Shown here: piece after piece, positions 1 to 10,148 of the stretch
Position numbering within the stretch: position 1 is the first letter of the stretch
Layout: each line of letters starts with the position of its first letter
DNA from: an uncultured Fidelibacterota bacterium
Lineage (GTDB): Bacteria > Fidelibacterota > Marinisomatia > Marinisomatales > TCS55
Direction: 5' to 3'
DNA: 44,368 nt
NCBI GenBank assembly: GCA_913009735.1
Contig: CAJVYU010000012.1
Coordinates: 1 to 44,368 of the forward strand
The notes under the pieces: model-generated
What the model saw: only the letters and a program-made list of their open reading frames with translations
Told to the model about the DNA's origin: nothing
Databases searched by the model: none
Program-made: the position numbers and the translations under genes

Positions 1-67
1 GGTTCATATCAGACTCGTCACAAAGTAGCCAACATGCAGAACCTGCCAGTGACTCTGTTTTTTCTTT
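1..67. other. Unassignable sequence left of an adapter
   Basis: These bases lie on the far side of a sequencing adapter from the rest of the contig. They contain no recognisable gene. Because they are joined to the window only through the adapter, they may come from another molecule or from a chimeric read, and should not be used for annotation. Confidence 0.7.
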
Positions 68-125
68 AATGATACGGCGACCACCGAGATCTACACTCGT
101 TCCCTACACGACGCTCTTCCGATCT
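68..125 (+). other. Illumina P5/TruSeq universal adapter contamination
   Basis: The stretch begins AATGATACGGCGACCACCGA and ends CGCTCTTCCGATCT. It matches the 58-base TruSeq universal adapter over its full length, with one difference at position 99 (G where the adapter has T). It is an assembly artefact. Read on the minus strand it encodes a peptide tail (RSEERRVG...RSRWSPYH) of the kind that appears as adapter contamination in protein databases. Confidence 0.97.
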
Positions 126-449
126 ATCAGACATTAAAAATATAGCCCAATTATTACCTCCTGATGGATTATATCCATGTTTAACTTGGAAACGCCAAGT
201 TACAGTACCGTCTCCAACAGCCATGGAGTTCAGTGGTATTGAAATTTGATTACGGTCTGATGATGAATTGTCAAAAATATGCTTGAGAGAATAAGTACCA
301 TTGATATTATCTTCGCTAGAAGCACCCCATTGACCACTTGTACTTTCGGTCCATCCAGTAATGTTATTATCTTCGAAATCATCACTCAAAATGGTTATCT
401 GTCCCCACCCGACACTCAAGATTAAAAGTAGGTCAGCTAATAAACGCAT
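126..449 (-). CDS. N-terminal fragment of a secreted protein, cut off by the adapter
   Basis: The reading frame starts at an ATG at 449 with a short signal peptide (MRLLADLLLILSVGWGQ), followed by a mature part that opens with SDDFEDNNITGWTES. That opening resembles the start of carbohydrate-binding or jelly-roll-like modules in large secreted FCB proteins (DFE...GW...). About 108 residues are genuine, up to NNWAIFLMSD; everything after that is adapter translation. The real gene must have continued well beyond this point, probably to a C-terminal sorting domain, but that part is lost. Its function cannot be assigned. It is divergent from motA. Confidence 0.6.
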
Positions 450-788
450 AATGCTATTTTACTTAGTTGCTGCATATTAAAATTTATTAATCCAGTGAGA
501 CACACGTTTGTTGTAGTGAGTACGTTACCCTCCTTTTTTAGTGTAGCGCAACATAAGAACAAATCCTCCAATACAGGGAAAATGTATTTTACTAATATCA
601 TATAATCATTGTATGAATAAATTACTACTTTGTATAATAAACTGCCTTAAAACAATGCGAAAATATATGCACCTGATTTGATTATATCAACCATTACCAA
701 TAAAAAAAATGTATTAACTTTACTTACAAGAGAGGTTTAGAAAATTTTCTTAAATTGGATATTGCATTAGTATTATTTAGGAGTAAAT
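450..788. promoter_or_regulatory. Divergent intergenic region upstream of motA
   Basis: This 339-base AT-rich gap separates two divergently transcribed genes, so it should hold promoters for both. The only clear signal is AGGAG at 779-783 in front of the motA ATG. I see no tRNA, riboswitch or convincing palindrome, and I cannot place -10 or -35 boxes with confidence. Confidence 0.4.
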
Positions 789-1604
789 ATGGATTTTGGA
801 ACAGCGATAGGACTTATAGCCGGTATAGCAATCATATCCATTGGCGTTATACGCAATGGCGGAGACCTTTATTGGTTTTATAATCTTAACTCAATCTTGA
901 TTGTATTTGGTGGTACGTTTGCTGCAACATTGGTGAATTATCCAATAAAACATGTTCTTAATATTTTCCGGGTGGTCAAAAATGTCTTTACGGATGAAAA
1001 ATATGACTACCAGAACATGATAAATCAAATTGTTGAAAAAGCTGAAAAGGCTCGTAAAAATGGAGTGATTTCTTTAGAAGCAGACCTGCCAAATATCGAA
1101 GATTCTTTTTTACGCAATGGATTGGAATTAGCCATTAATGAAAGAGACCCGGGACTTTTACGTACATACTTACGACTGGAACTGAATAATATTGAGCGTC
1201 GTCATGGTATGGGGCAGGAGATTTTCTTTTATATGGGCGCCTATGCTCCCGCATTTGGGATGTTAGGTACCATTATCGGGCTCATTATTATGATGAATAA
1301 TTTTTCCGGTGGCGGTAATGGACAAGCAATCGATGCGATGTCGTTTGATGTCGCCCAAAAATTTGCAGAATTGCTAGCCGGAATGGGGCTGGCCCTTATA
1401 ACAACATTTTATGGTGTTTTACTTGCAAATCTTTTATTTCTGCCCATTGGCGGTAAGCTCAGACGAAAATCCGAAAATGAAATGATGCTTAAAAATATTG
1501 TTATGGAAGGTATTATCAGTATCCATAAAAAAGATCATCCGATTCTTATTAAGGAAAAACTGATGACATTTGTTCCAAGAACAGAACGACAATTAGAGGT
1601 TTAA
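789..1604 (+). CDS. motA: MotA-type proton-channel stator subunit
   Basis: This is an inner-membrane stator subunit of the MotA family: it forms a proton channel with MotB and converts ion flow into torque or mechanical work. At 271 residues it has the usual length. There are four hydrophobic segments (about 5-22, 32-52, 147-170 and 198-222). The cytoplasmic loop carries the conserved charged stretch KARKNGVISLEADL (R89, E97). The two channel prolines are in APAFGMLGTIIGL (P154) and LLFLPIGGKL (P219). An AGGAG ribosome site precedes the ATG. It is followed 3 bases later by motB. No flagellar structural gene is in the window, so whether it drives a flagellum or another motility or energy-transducing machine is open. 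Confidence 0.9.
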   Translation: MDFGTAIGLIAGIAIISIGVIRNGGDLYWFYNLNSILIVFGGTFAATLVNYPIKHVLNIFRVVKNVFTDEKYDYQNMINQIVEKAEKARKNGVISLEADLPNIEDSFLRNGLELAINERDPGLLRTYLRLELNNIERRHGMGQEIFFYMGAYAPAFGMLGTIIGLIIMMNNFSGGGNGQAIDAMSFDVAQKFAELLAGMGLALITTFYGVLLANLLFLPIGGKLRRKSENEMMLKNIVMEGIISIHKKDHPILIKEKLMTFVPRTERQLEV

Positions 1605-1607
1605 ATC

Positions 1608-2333
1608 TTGGCTCAAAAATCTCTAGCCATTTCTGCTGATGAAGCCCGAGCCAAAAGCACGGCATGGGCATTGACTTATGCAGACTTGGTCACCCTGTTG
1701 TTAACATTCTTCATTCTGTTGTTGGTTATTTTGAATGATGCTGAAAAGCACATTGATCGTGTCATTAATATACTCTTGGATGAAACATATGAGGAACTGA
1801 AGGAAAGTATTGAATCATCATACGTTTCGGTAGATAGAGTAACCAAAGGTGTTAAAATTACTATGGCAAGCGGCAAGCTATTCAAATCCATGGATGCGGA
1901 GGTTCAGCCTATGGTGTATCCATTGATTAGGCAGATAGGGGGGATTATTCGTGTATCAAAAGTGTTAAATGTTAATGATGATCCAAAATATGATAAATTA
2001 CTAGCTGCAATAGAGAAACGGGGTGGTTATTTTAATGTAGAAATCAGGTGTGAAGGTCATACGGACGATCTTCCCCTTCCTGATAATTCGAAATATGAAA
2101 GTAATTGGGATTTATCCACTGCCAGAGCTCTAAATATTGTTAAACTATTAAGTGATTTTTCACAAATACCAGAAAGCAAATTCTCCGCCATGGGTTATGG
2201 AGAATATCGTCCGGTTGTCGAAATAGACACGGTAGGAAAAAACAGCTTAGACCTCGAGAAGACTCGGGCGAAGAACAGGAGAGTGGAAATATATTTAGAC
2301 GCTTTCATCAAAACACATACACTGACTCTATAA
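1608..2333 (+). CDS. motB: MotB-type stator subunit with OmpA-like peptidoglycan-binding domain
   Basis: This is the partner of the preceding MotA. It anchors the stator to peptidoglycan and supplies the proton-binding aspartate. The single N-terminal membrane segment WALTYADLVTLLLTFFILLL carries that aspartate as D26. Residues about 140-235 form an OmpA C-like domain with the hallmarks CEGHTDDLP, SNWDLSTARA, GYGEYRP and NRRVEIYLD. The start is a TTG at 1608, 3 bases after the motA stop; no better start exists upstream of the membrane segment. The 241-residue length is normal for MotB. Co-translation with motA is likely. Confidence 0.9.
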   Translation: MAQKSLAISADEARAKSTAWALTYADLVTLLLTFFILLLVILNDAEKHIDRVINILLDETYEELKESIESSYVSVDRVTKGVKITMASGKLFKSMDAEVQPMVYPLIRQIGGIIRVSKVLNVNDDPKYDKLLAAIEKRGGYFNVEIRCEGHTDDLPLPDNSKYESNWDLSTARALNIVKLLSDFSQIPESKFSAMGYGEYRPVVEIDTVGKNSLDLEKTRAKNRRVEIYLDAFIKTHTLTL

Positions 2334-2339
2334 TATTTC

Positions 2340-2918
2340 ATGAAAAAATTCCTCATTATTTTTATACCAATTCTCATTTTAGCCCAGGAAACAGAAACAA
2401 TAAAAAAAACGGATATTTATTCTTCGCCAAATGAATCAAAAAAAGCGTTAATTGGACAATTATATCCCGGAACAAAAGTGACTAAACTGAAAAAAGATAA
2501 ATCTGGAAAATTTATTAAAGCAACAATAGAATTTTATATCCCAATTGAGTCATTGGAAGAAGGAAGGGTCTCTCACCCTGCAGGGGTTGAGCAGATTGCA
2601 GATAATGCAAAATACAAATTATTAAATGCGACACGTGAAGGTAAAAGAGTGAAAATATCACTAAAAATTTCAAATGTTCATTCCGTCAAGGAGTTAGACT
2701 TTTCCGCCATGGCCTTATTGAAAGTGATTGGTAAAGGGGAAAATAAAGGTGAATTAAATCCCTTTGAAGGGAAATATCAAGACCTGGCTATTATTAAACC
2801 AAATAAATCAGTCGTAGCAGAGTTGATTTACGATTTCAAATCAAAACCAAAAAATGTAGAACTCATTTGTACCGGCAAAATGGGCGGGGATAGGGTATAT
2901 TATAATTTAGGTTTTTAG
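2340..2918 (+). CDS. Secreted protein of unknown function, third gene of the motAB operon
   Basis: The protein has 192 residues with a clear signal peptide (MKKFLIIFIPILILAQ). The segment after it (IYSSPNESKKALIGQLYPGTKVTKLKKDKSGKFIKA-like, residues about 24-58) resembles a bacterial SH3-like fold. The second half (about 90-190) is rich in beta strands and resembles the small extracellular domains that follow such SH3 modules. It starts 6 bases after motB, so it is probably co-transcribed. An envelope or periplasmic role next to the stator is an inference from position; I do not recognise the family. It converges with the ftsB-like gene with a 1-base gap. Confidence 0.75.
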   Translation: MKKFLIIFIPILILAQETETIKKTDIYSSPNESKKALIGQLYPGTKVTKLKKDKSGKFIKATIEFYIPIESLEEGRVSHPAGVEQIADNAKYKLLNATREGKRVKISLKISNVHSVKELDFSAMALLKVIGKGENKGELNPFEGKYQDLAIIKPNKSVVAELIYDFKSKPKNVELICTGKMGGDRVYYNLGF

Positions 2919-2919
2919 T

Positions 2920-4577
<1,658 letters not shown>

Positions 4578-4779
4578 TTAGAGAGGCGACTTTAGCTGTG
4601 CAAACGTAAATCAATCAGGAATTGTTTATGGAAACATCTCCACCTAACTTTTAGTTCTATTTAGCTGTATGATAACAGTAGAATAATTAAAAATAATTAA
4701 ATTTCCTGACTATGATTCCGAGGTTGGGAGACAATTAAAAATATTTTTTATGATAGAATAATTGAATAATATAATTAAT

Positions 4780-5754
4780 ATGAAATTTGATAAGATAAAA
4801 GTCGAACAATTCAAAAATAATACAACCGCCTGGGATTCGTTTGTCCAGTCTGCAAATAATGGAACAATATTCCATACCCGAAAATTCCTTGGTTATCATC
4901 CTCCTGGTAGATTTCAGGATCATAGTCTCGTTTTTATAAAAAAGGGGAAAACGATCAGCCTCTTTCCCTCTGCAGAAGTTTTAGAAGATAATAAACGATG
5001 GCTGATATCTCATCCCGGGGCCTCAGTCGGTTCGTTAGTTGTTCGGGAAAATCTTGCTTTTTCCGATGCTCTGGGGTTGGTTGATCTGTTGATATCTTAT
5101 GCGAATAAAAACGGATTTGATGGTATTCGATTGACTCAACCACCAACGATTTATAGTAAGCGTCTTTCCCATTACATTGATTTTGCCTTGCTGCAAAATG
5201 GGTTTTCGTATGTAAAACGGGAAATTTCGAGTGTCTTGTTTTTGGAGAATTCCATTACAGAAAATTTATCGAAATTCAAATCAACACATAGAACGGCTGT
5301 CCGCAAGGCTGAAAAATCCGGCGTTGAAGTAAAACTGTCCGATGATTTTGCCTCATTCTATGAAATACTGAAAAAGAATTTGAGCATCCGTCACGGCGTA
5401 AGCCCCACCCATACGTTGGATGAACTTGTGTATCTCAAAGAACTATTCCCGGATAAAATCCATTTATTTGGTGCTTTTATAGAAAATAAGATGGTAGCCG
5501 GAGTTGTGAATTTTACTGTTACTGAAAATGTTGTTTTGGCTTTCTACATCAGCCACGATGAGGATTATCAGGAAAGCCGCCCGATCAATCTTCTTTTCTA
5601 CAAAATATTTGAATGGGCTATTAAGGAAAAATTCGCAGTGTTTGATTTTGGTATTTTTACAGTGGACGAAAAACCCAATATGGGTCTAGCTCGATTTAAA
5701 GAAAACTTTGGCGCCAGCGGTCAATTCAGAGATACACTGGCGATTCGCTTGTAA
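4780..5754 (+). CDS. FemAB/GNAT-fold peptidyl- or aminoacyltransferase-like protein
   Basis: About 324 residues with the double-GNAT layout of FemAB-related proteins. The N-terminal half contains the NGTIFHTRKFLGYH motif (about 27-40) seen in FemAB/BioF2-like acyltransferases. The C-terminal half has an acceptor region (VAGVVNFTVTENVVLAFYISH) and ends with FDFGIFTVDEKPNMGLARFKENFG-type residues, which match the FDFG...RFKxxFG signature. Members attach amino acids or acyl groups to cell-wall or surface glycans. It opens a surface-polysaccharide cluster 18 bases before a flippase, so a role in modifying an exported glycan is plausible. The ATG at 4780 is preferred; a TTG at 4762 would add six residues. 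No Shine-Dalgarno is evident. Confidence 0.75.
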   Translation: MKFDKIKVEQFKNNTTAWDSFVQSANNGTIFHTRKFLGYHPPGRFQDHSLVFIKKGKTISLFPSAEVLEDNKRWLISHPGASVGSLVVRENLAFSDALGLVDLLISYANKNGFDGIRLTQPPTIYSKRLSHYIDFALLQNGFSYVKREISSVLFLENSITENLSKFKSTHRTAVRKAEKSGVEVKLSDDFASFYEILKKNLSIRHGVSPTHTLDELVYLKELFPDKIHLFGAFIENKMVAGVVNFTVTENVVLAFYISHDEDYQESRPINLLFYKIFEWAIKEKFAVFDFGIFTVDEKPNMGLARFKENFGASGQFRDTLAIRL

Positions 5755-5772
5755 ACACCTCAATATATTTGC

Positions 5773-7215
5773 ATGTCATCATTACTCCAACTTGGGAAAC
5801 AATCTGTTGTTTATGGCTTCGGTCATTTTATAACACGTTTTATCAATTTTCTTTTACTCCCCCTGTACACATATCGTCTCGCCCCGGAAGAATACGGTGT
5901 AGTCTCTCTTCTTTATGCCTTTATTGCGTTTGCCAATATTCTGTTCGCCCACGGCATGGATGTTGCTTACATGCGATACCAGGGAATGGAAAAAACAGAT
6001 GAAAATAAAAAAACCATTTTCTCAACCAGTTTTATTTCGCTTCTTTTTTCGTCTCTGATCCTAGGCAGTATTATGTTTATTTTTGCGGATAAGATTGCTT
6101 TTCTTACTGTTGGGGAAAAATACGCACACCTTATTAAGCTTTCAATAGGGATCCTTACCTTTGACACATTAGTCGCATTACCAAAAGTGTTGCTGCGGCT
6201 GGAAAACAAACCATATCGTTTTGTTTTTCTGGAACTGTCTCATGTCATCATTGTGTTAGGGCTAAACATCTGGTGGATTGGGATACAGCAGCTGAGTATC
6301 GATTACATTTTTCTGAGTAATCTCATTGCATCGGGCGTCGCTTTTTTCCTGATTTTGCCTAAAATTATTAAAACGATAGAGTTGCGCTTTAATATAGTCT
6401 GGTGGAAAGGATTATTCATTTTCGCCCTGCCTTACATTCCATCCGGGGTTGCCAGCATTTTTAATGAGTTAATTGACCGCTACATGATTAAATGGCTTGT
6501 GGATGAAAATGCCGTTGGGCTTTACAGTGCAAGTTATCGTCTGGGAATATTTATGCTGATTATTGTGATGGCATTCAAATTTGCCTGGCAACCTTACTAT
6601 TTAAAACAGGCAGACAAAGAAGATGCTCCGCAATTGTTTGCACGTACCGGAACGTATTTCCTGTTGATTACATTTTATTTATTTCTATTTTTATCCTTCT
6701 TTATTAATTATTTAGTTCAAATTCCAATTGGAGGTCGCCCGATTATCAGTCCGGTATATTGGGATAGCTTGAGTATCGTTCCGATAGTACTCTTAGCCTA
6801 TATCTTTCTGGGTGCATTTCTTGTACAGCTCCCGGGTCTTTATATCAAAAAGAAGAATGGTTGGATTCCGATCTTGAATGGGTCAGCTGCCCTTATCAAT
6901 ATTACGATAAATTTTTTGCTCATCCCCAGATTTGGATATAAATCGGCAGCGGTTGCAACCCTGATCGGTTACAGTATCATGGTCATATTGCAGTATTTTG
7001 TTGTCATTCGTTTTTATCCGCTTACCTGGGAATGGAAACGTTTAGGGCAAATTGTACTTATTACAGGCTCTCTTTTTCTCATCTGGTTCTGCTCCGGTGA
7101 AAATTGGATTGTTGGTTTAATTAATCTTTGTTTATATCCCGTACTGTTATGGGTTCTGAACTTTTTTACACTGGGAGAAAAGCAGTTTTTGCTATCACGC
7201 TTCAGGTTTAAATAA
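5773..7215 (+). CDS. Polysaccharide/lipid-linked oligosaccharide flippase (Wzx/MATE-like)
   Basis: This is a multi-pass membrane protein of 480 residues with about 12-14 hydrophobic helices, typical of the Wzx/RfbX branch of the MOP exporter superfamily. The N-terminus (GFGHFITRFINFLLLPLYTY, then RLAPEEYGVVSLL) is a hallmark of the family. It should flip undecaprenyl-linked oligosaccharides across the inner membrane. It lies between a FemAB-like transferase and a glycosyltransferase whose ATG overlaps its stop (TAATG), consistent with one polysaccharide operon. No Wzy polymerase or chain-length regulator is visible in the window. Confidence 0.88.
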   Translation: MSSLLQLGKQSVVYGFGHFITRFINFLLLPLYTYRLAPEEYGVVSLLYAFIAFANILFAHGMDVAYMRYQGMEKTDENKKTIFSTSFISLLFSSLILGSIMFIFADKIAFLTVGEKYAHLIKLSIGILTFDTLVALPKVLLRLENKPYRFVFLELSHVIIVLGLNIWWIGIQQLSIDYIFLSNLIASGVAFFLILPKIIKTIELRFNIVWWKGLFIFALPYIPSGVASIFNELIDRYMIKWLVDENAVGLYSASYRLGIFMLIIVMAFKFAWQPYYLKQADKEDAPQLFARTGTYFLLITFYLFLFLSFFINYLVQIPIGGRPIISPVYWDSLSIVPIVLLAYIFLGAFLVQLPGLYIKKKNGWIPILNGSAALINITINFLLIPRFGYKSAAVATLIGYSIMVILQYFVVIRFYPLTWEWKRLGQIVLITGSLFLIWFCSGENWIVGLINLCLYPVLLWVLNFFTLGEKQFLLSRFRFK

Positions 7216-8321
7216 TGAAAATTTGTTTATTAACCACGAATCCCAATCCATACGACGACCGTATTTATTACAAGCTCGCACGGTCTCTTAATAAAATAGC
7301 TTCTGTATCCATCATTAACCCAAAAGTCAGTTCAACAGAAAACAACGGGATTGCGATTGTGGGGAATGATACCACTTCTATAGTCAAGCATTCATCCTGG
7401 ATTTTTGAACATCTTAAAATGATTAAACCGGATATCATTCAGGTCACGGAACCCCGGTTACTACCACCGGCGGTGAAATATAAATCCAAGTACAGCATTA
7501 AAGTAATCTATGATCCGGCAGAGGATTGGAGCGCCATGTATCGGGAATTTTCAAGAAAACCGATGCCGATTCCTCAATTATTGGGCTTTGGAATGCGTCA
7601 ATTTGAAAACTGGTTTCTAAACAAAATAGATTATTTTATCGCTAGCGATGATTGGCTGTATGATTATTACAAAGATATTGGTCCCTGTACATTGATCTAT
7701 AATTATCCCAATAAAGATATTTTTATCATTGATGATAAAACAATAATGCAACGCCCATTTTCCTGTATTTATCATGGTCAGCTTCGCCGGGAGAGGGGTG
7801 TGTTTTTAATGATCCAGGCTATGAAGTTGGTTGTGGAAAAATACCATGAAGCAGTACTGGATTTAATAGGGCATTTTTCTTATCCCGCTGAAAAAAATAA
7901 ATGCCAGAGCATGGTTAAAGAATTTGGACTACAAAATAATGTATTTTTGTTTGATCCGATTCCTCATCTTGAAATTCCCAGTAGAATTTCGAAAAACACC
8001 ATCGGACTACTGCCTTTTTACAATATTGATAAATTCCGTAATAATATTGTTATCAAAATGTTTGAATACAGCGCTTGCAAGTTACCGATTGTATCTTTTG
8101 ATCTCCCTCCGTCCAGGGAATACATTGAAAAAGTGCAGTGTGGTGTTTGCGTTGAGCCCGATTCCTACCATGCCCTGGCAGACGGAATTATCACTATGTT
8201 TGAAAACAAGGAAAAATATTCTTTGTATAAACTAAATGGCTATAATGCCTTTGTAGAAAAATATTACTGGGAAAAACAGGAAAAACAACTGTTTGACGTT
8301 TACAAAGCTCTTCTTTTATAA
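7215..8321 (+). CDS. Glycosyltransferase, GT-B fold, GT4-like
   Basis: A 368-residue glycosyltransferase of the GT4 type. The N-terminus TTNPNPYDDRIYYKLARSL matches the acceptor-domain opening in which an H/DDRIxxKxA stretch is common. The C-terminal half has the nucleotide-sugar-binding domain, with YHGQLRRERGVFLMIQAM (about 189-206) and the EX7E-like region FEYSACKLPIVSFDLPPSREYIE (E at about 283). It is cytoplasmic or peripheral at the inner membrane. The donor and acceptor cannot be told from sequence. It overlaps the flippase stop by one base and converges on the LtaS-like gene with a gap of 3 bases. Confidence 0.83.
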   Translation: MKICLLTTNPNPYDDRIYYKLARSLNKIASVSIINPKVSSTENNGIAIVGNDTTSIVKHSSWIFEHLKMIKPDIIQVTEPRLLPPAVKYKSKYSIKVIYDPAEDWSAMYREFSRKPMPIPQLLGFGMRQFENWFLNKIDYFIASDDWLYDYYKDIGPCTLIYNYPNKDIFIIDDKTIMQRPFSCIYHGQLRRERGVFLMIQAMKLVVEKYHEAVLDLIGHFSYPAEKNKCQSMVKEFGLQNNVFLFDPIPHLEIPSRISKNTIGLLPFYNIDKFRNNIVIKMFEYSACKLPIVSFDLPPSREYIEKVQCGVCVEPDSYHALADGIITMFENKEKYSLYKLNGYNAFVEKYYWEKQEKQLFDVYKALLL

Positions 8322-8324
8322 TTT

Positions 8325-10073
8325 TCACCAAATATATTTTTGAATTCTGTATAACTCTTCAATATCGACAGGACGGTCCGATATTTTTTGTCGTGTTCCA
8401 TTCGCGTCAAAATAGTACGGTGAATTGTAAATAAATGTGTTACTACGATCCTTCTGATTAAGTAATGATTTCCCCTGCCAGAATGTCGGAATTTCAACAC
8501 CGAGATAATCAAATAAGGTGGGACCAAAATCAATGGTTGAACCGACGACCAACATTTCATCATTGGCTTGATTCATTTGATCAATTATAAATAGGGGGAT
8601 TGGCTCAAGTCCTTTGAGAGTGTAAGAATTATATTCAGGTTCATGGATATTAGCGCTGTGATCGCCAAAAAGAATGATAAGAGAATTGGGGTCTAACCGC
8701 TGCATCGCGGTTATGAACTCTTCCAAGGCTGAATCCACATAAGCCATGGAATTCAGATAGTTTTTCAAAAGCGGATCTTCCACAACAAAATCACTAACAT
8801 AATCCCTTTCATTAATAAGGTCAAACGGCGTATGACTGGTTAAAGTAAGGATGAAGGCAAAATAAGGGGATTCGGTATCAGAGAGTATTTGTTGAACTTG
8901 GTGTAAAAAGTCTTTATCCTTCAGCGCATGCCATTTATCAGGATCTGATATAGTAAAATCATCTTTGAAAAATGTTCGTTGAAACCCAAGGCGTATCAGT
9001 CCCTGTTTACGGTTAAATAAGGAACCATTGTTACCATGGAAAGCCAATGTTGTGTATTCATTACGATTTAAAATAGCGGGAATGGACGGAAGCTGTTCTA
9101 AACCAACTGCAAAAAAAGTACCTTTATGCCCAAGAGGATATTGAGATGTCAGCACACAGAATTCAGCATCGGACGTTCCTCCGACGCTGGTATGCTGGGC
9201 ATACACGTTTGAAAAATAAATTGTCTCCCGTGTTAAACGAGACAAAAAAGGCATGACAGGTTTACCGTCAACAGTATAATGGATCACATTTTTATCGAGA
9301 GATTCTACTTGAATGGCAATAATACTCCGTCGTTTTTCTTTAGGTACAAGAACGGTAAAATTGGATTCCGGGATTACTTCTGTGATAGTCAATTTCTTGT
9401 TTACCCTGTATAAATCAACTCCATAAGTCCAAAGAAACCCAAAATACAATACACTGCCGGTATGATCCCGGCTCACAAACCGGATATCTTTGTAAATATC
9501 CCACCGGGTAAATGCTTCTTTGTATCTTTTGGCGGAGTTGAGAGGACTTTGCGTTGCGGCATAATATTGAAACACTTGTAAGAATAACCACACGCCGGTA
9601 AAGAATAATATTGAAGGAAGGCGTTTTTTTATAGGTGATTTTGGGGAGTTTTTAAAAAAGATGACCCCTGTAATAAACGACAGCAAATAAAGACCATCAT
9701 ACCAACGGGTTAATAACAATATTTGTGATCCAAGAACAGGCAGAAAACCTATATTCAATAGTGTGCCAATATGCATGGTGGAACTGAAGTATCGGAAATT
9801 GAGTACATTCGCCCATAGCAACAGGAGATAAACAGCTGTTCCGAAAATTCGCAGACGGTAATTCTGAAATATGGAAAAGAGTAATAAACAAAAATTTCCT
9901 AAAGCAACAATTGAAAAAATAATACGTAAAACATTAAATCCTACAAATTCAACAATTTCAATCAAAAATAATGTATGAGCGATGATTATTCCAAGAATAC
10001 CGAAAATCAGCCGCTTAGTAATAACCGGCCTAAAAACTGAGACAATTTGAGTAATTTTCAATTGCGGCTTCAT
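8325..10073 (-). CDS. LtaS-like membrane phosphoglycerol/phosphoethanolamine transferase (sulfatase superfamily)
   Basis: A 582-residue membrane enzyme with about five N-terminal helices (about 21-170) and an extracytoplasmic alkaline-phosphatase/sulfatase domain. Key residues seen are E257 (IIAIQVESLD), the likely nucleophile T300 in VGGTSDAEFCVL, and the metal-binding GDHSAN near residue 460. LtaS-family enzymes move glycerol phosphate from phosphatidylglycerol onto glycans or lipids; Gram-negative relatives such as OpgB decorate periplasmic glucans. In this glycan cluster it may add phosphoglycerol to the exported polysaccharide. It is the only minus-strand gene in the block and starts 75 bases from the divergent glycosyltransferase at 10149. 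Confidence 0.85.
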   Translation of the reverse strand: MKPQLKITQIVSVFRPVITKRLIFGILGIIIAHTLFLIEIVEFVGFNVLRIIFSIVALGNFCLLLFSIFQNYRLRIFGTAVYLLLLWANVLNFRYFSSTMHIGTLLNIGFLPVLGSQILLLTRWYDGLYLLSFITGVIFFKNSPKSPIKKRLPSILFFTGVWLFLQVFQYYAATQSPLNSAKRYKEAFTRWDIYKDIRFVSRDHTGSVLYFGFLWTYGVDLYRVNKKLTITEVIPESNFTVLVPKEKRRSIIAIQVESLDKNVIHYTVDGKPVMPFLSRLTRETIYFSNVYAQHTSVGGTSDAEFCVLTSQYPLGHKGTFFAVGLEQLPSIPAILNRNEYTTLAFHGNNGSLFNRKQGLIRLGFQRTFFKDDFTISDPDKWHALKDKDFLHQVQQILSDTESPYFAFILTLTSHTPFDLINERDYVSDFVVEDPLLKNYLNSMAYVDSALEEFITAMQRLDPNSLIILFGDHSANIHEPEYNSYTLKGLEPIPLFIIDQMNQANDEMLVVGSTIDFGPTLFDYLGVEIPTFWQGKSLLNQKDRSNTFIYNSPYYFDANGTRQKISDRPVDIEELYRIQKYIW

Positions 10074-10148
10074 AGAATTAACTTATTATGAAAGTGTATT
10101 AATTTCATCAGACATTAAAAACTATTTCCTTAAACAGTATAGTCAAAT

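Noticed and set aside
66..125. Apparent C-terminal protein tail rich in Arg and Glu on the minus strand
   Set aside because: It is the translation of the sequencing adapter, not a protein domain.
126..140. 15-base match between 126-140 and 10108-10122
   Set aside because: One match of this length between AT-rich stretches is expected by chance in 44 kb; there is no extended similarity.
450..788. tRNA or small RNA gene in the motA upstream gap
   Set aside because: No cloverleaf arms or T-loop consensus and no terminator hairpin were visible.
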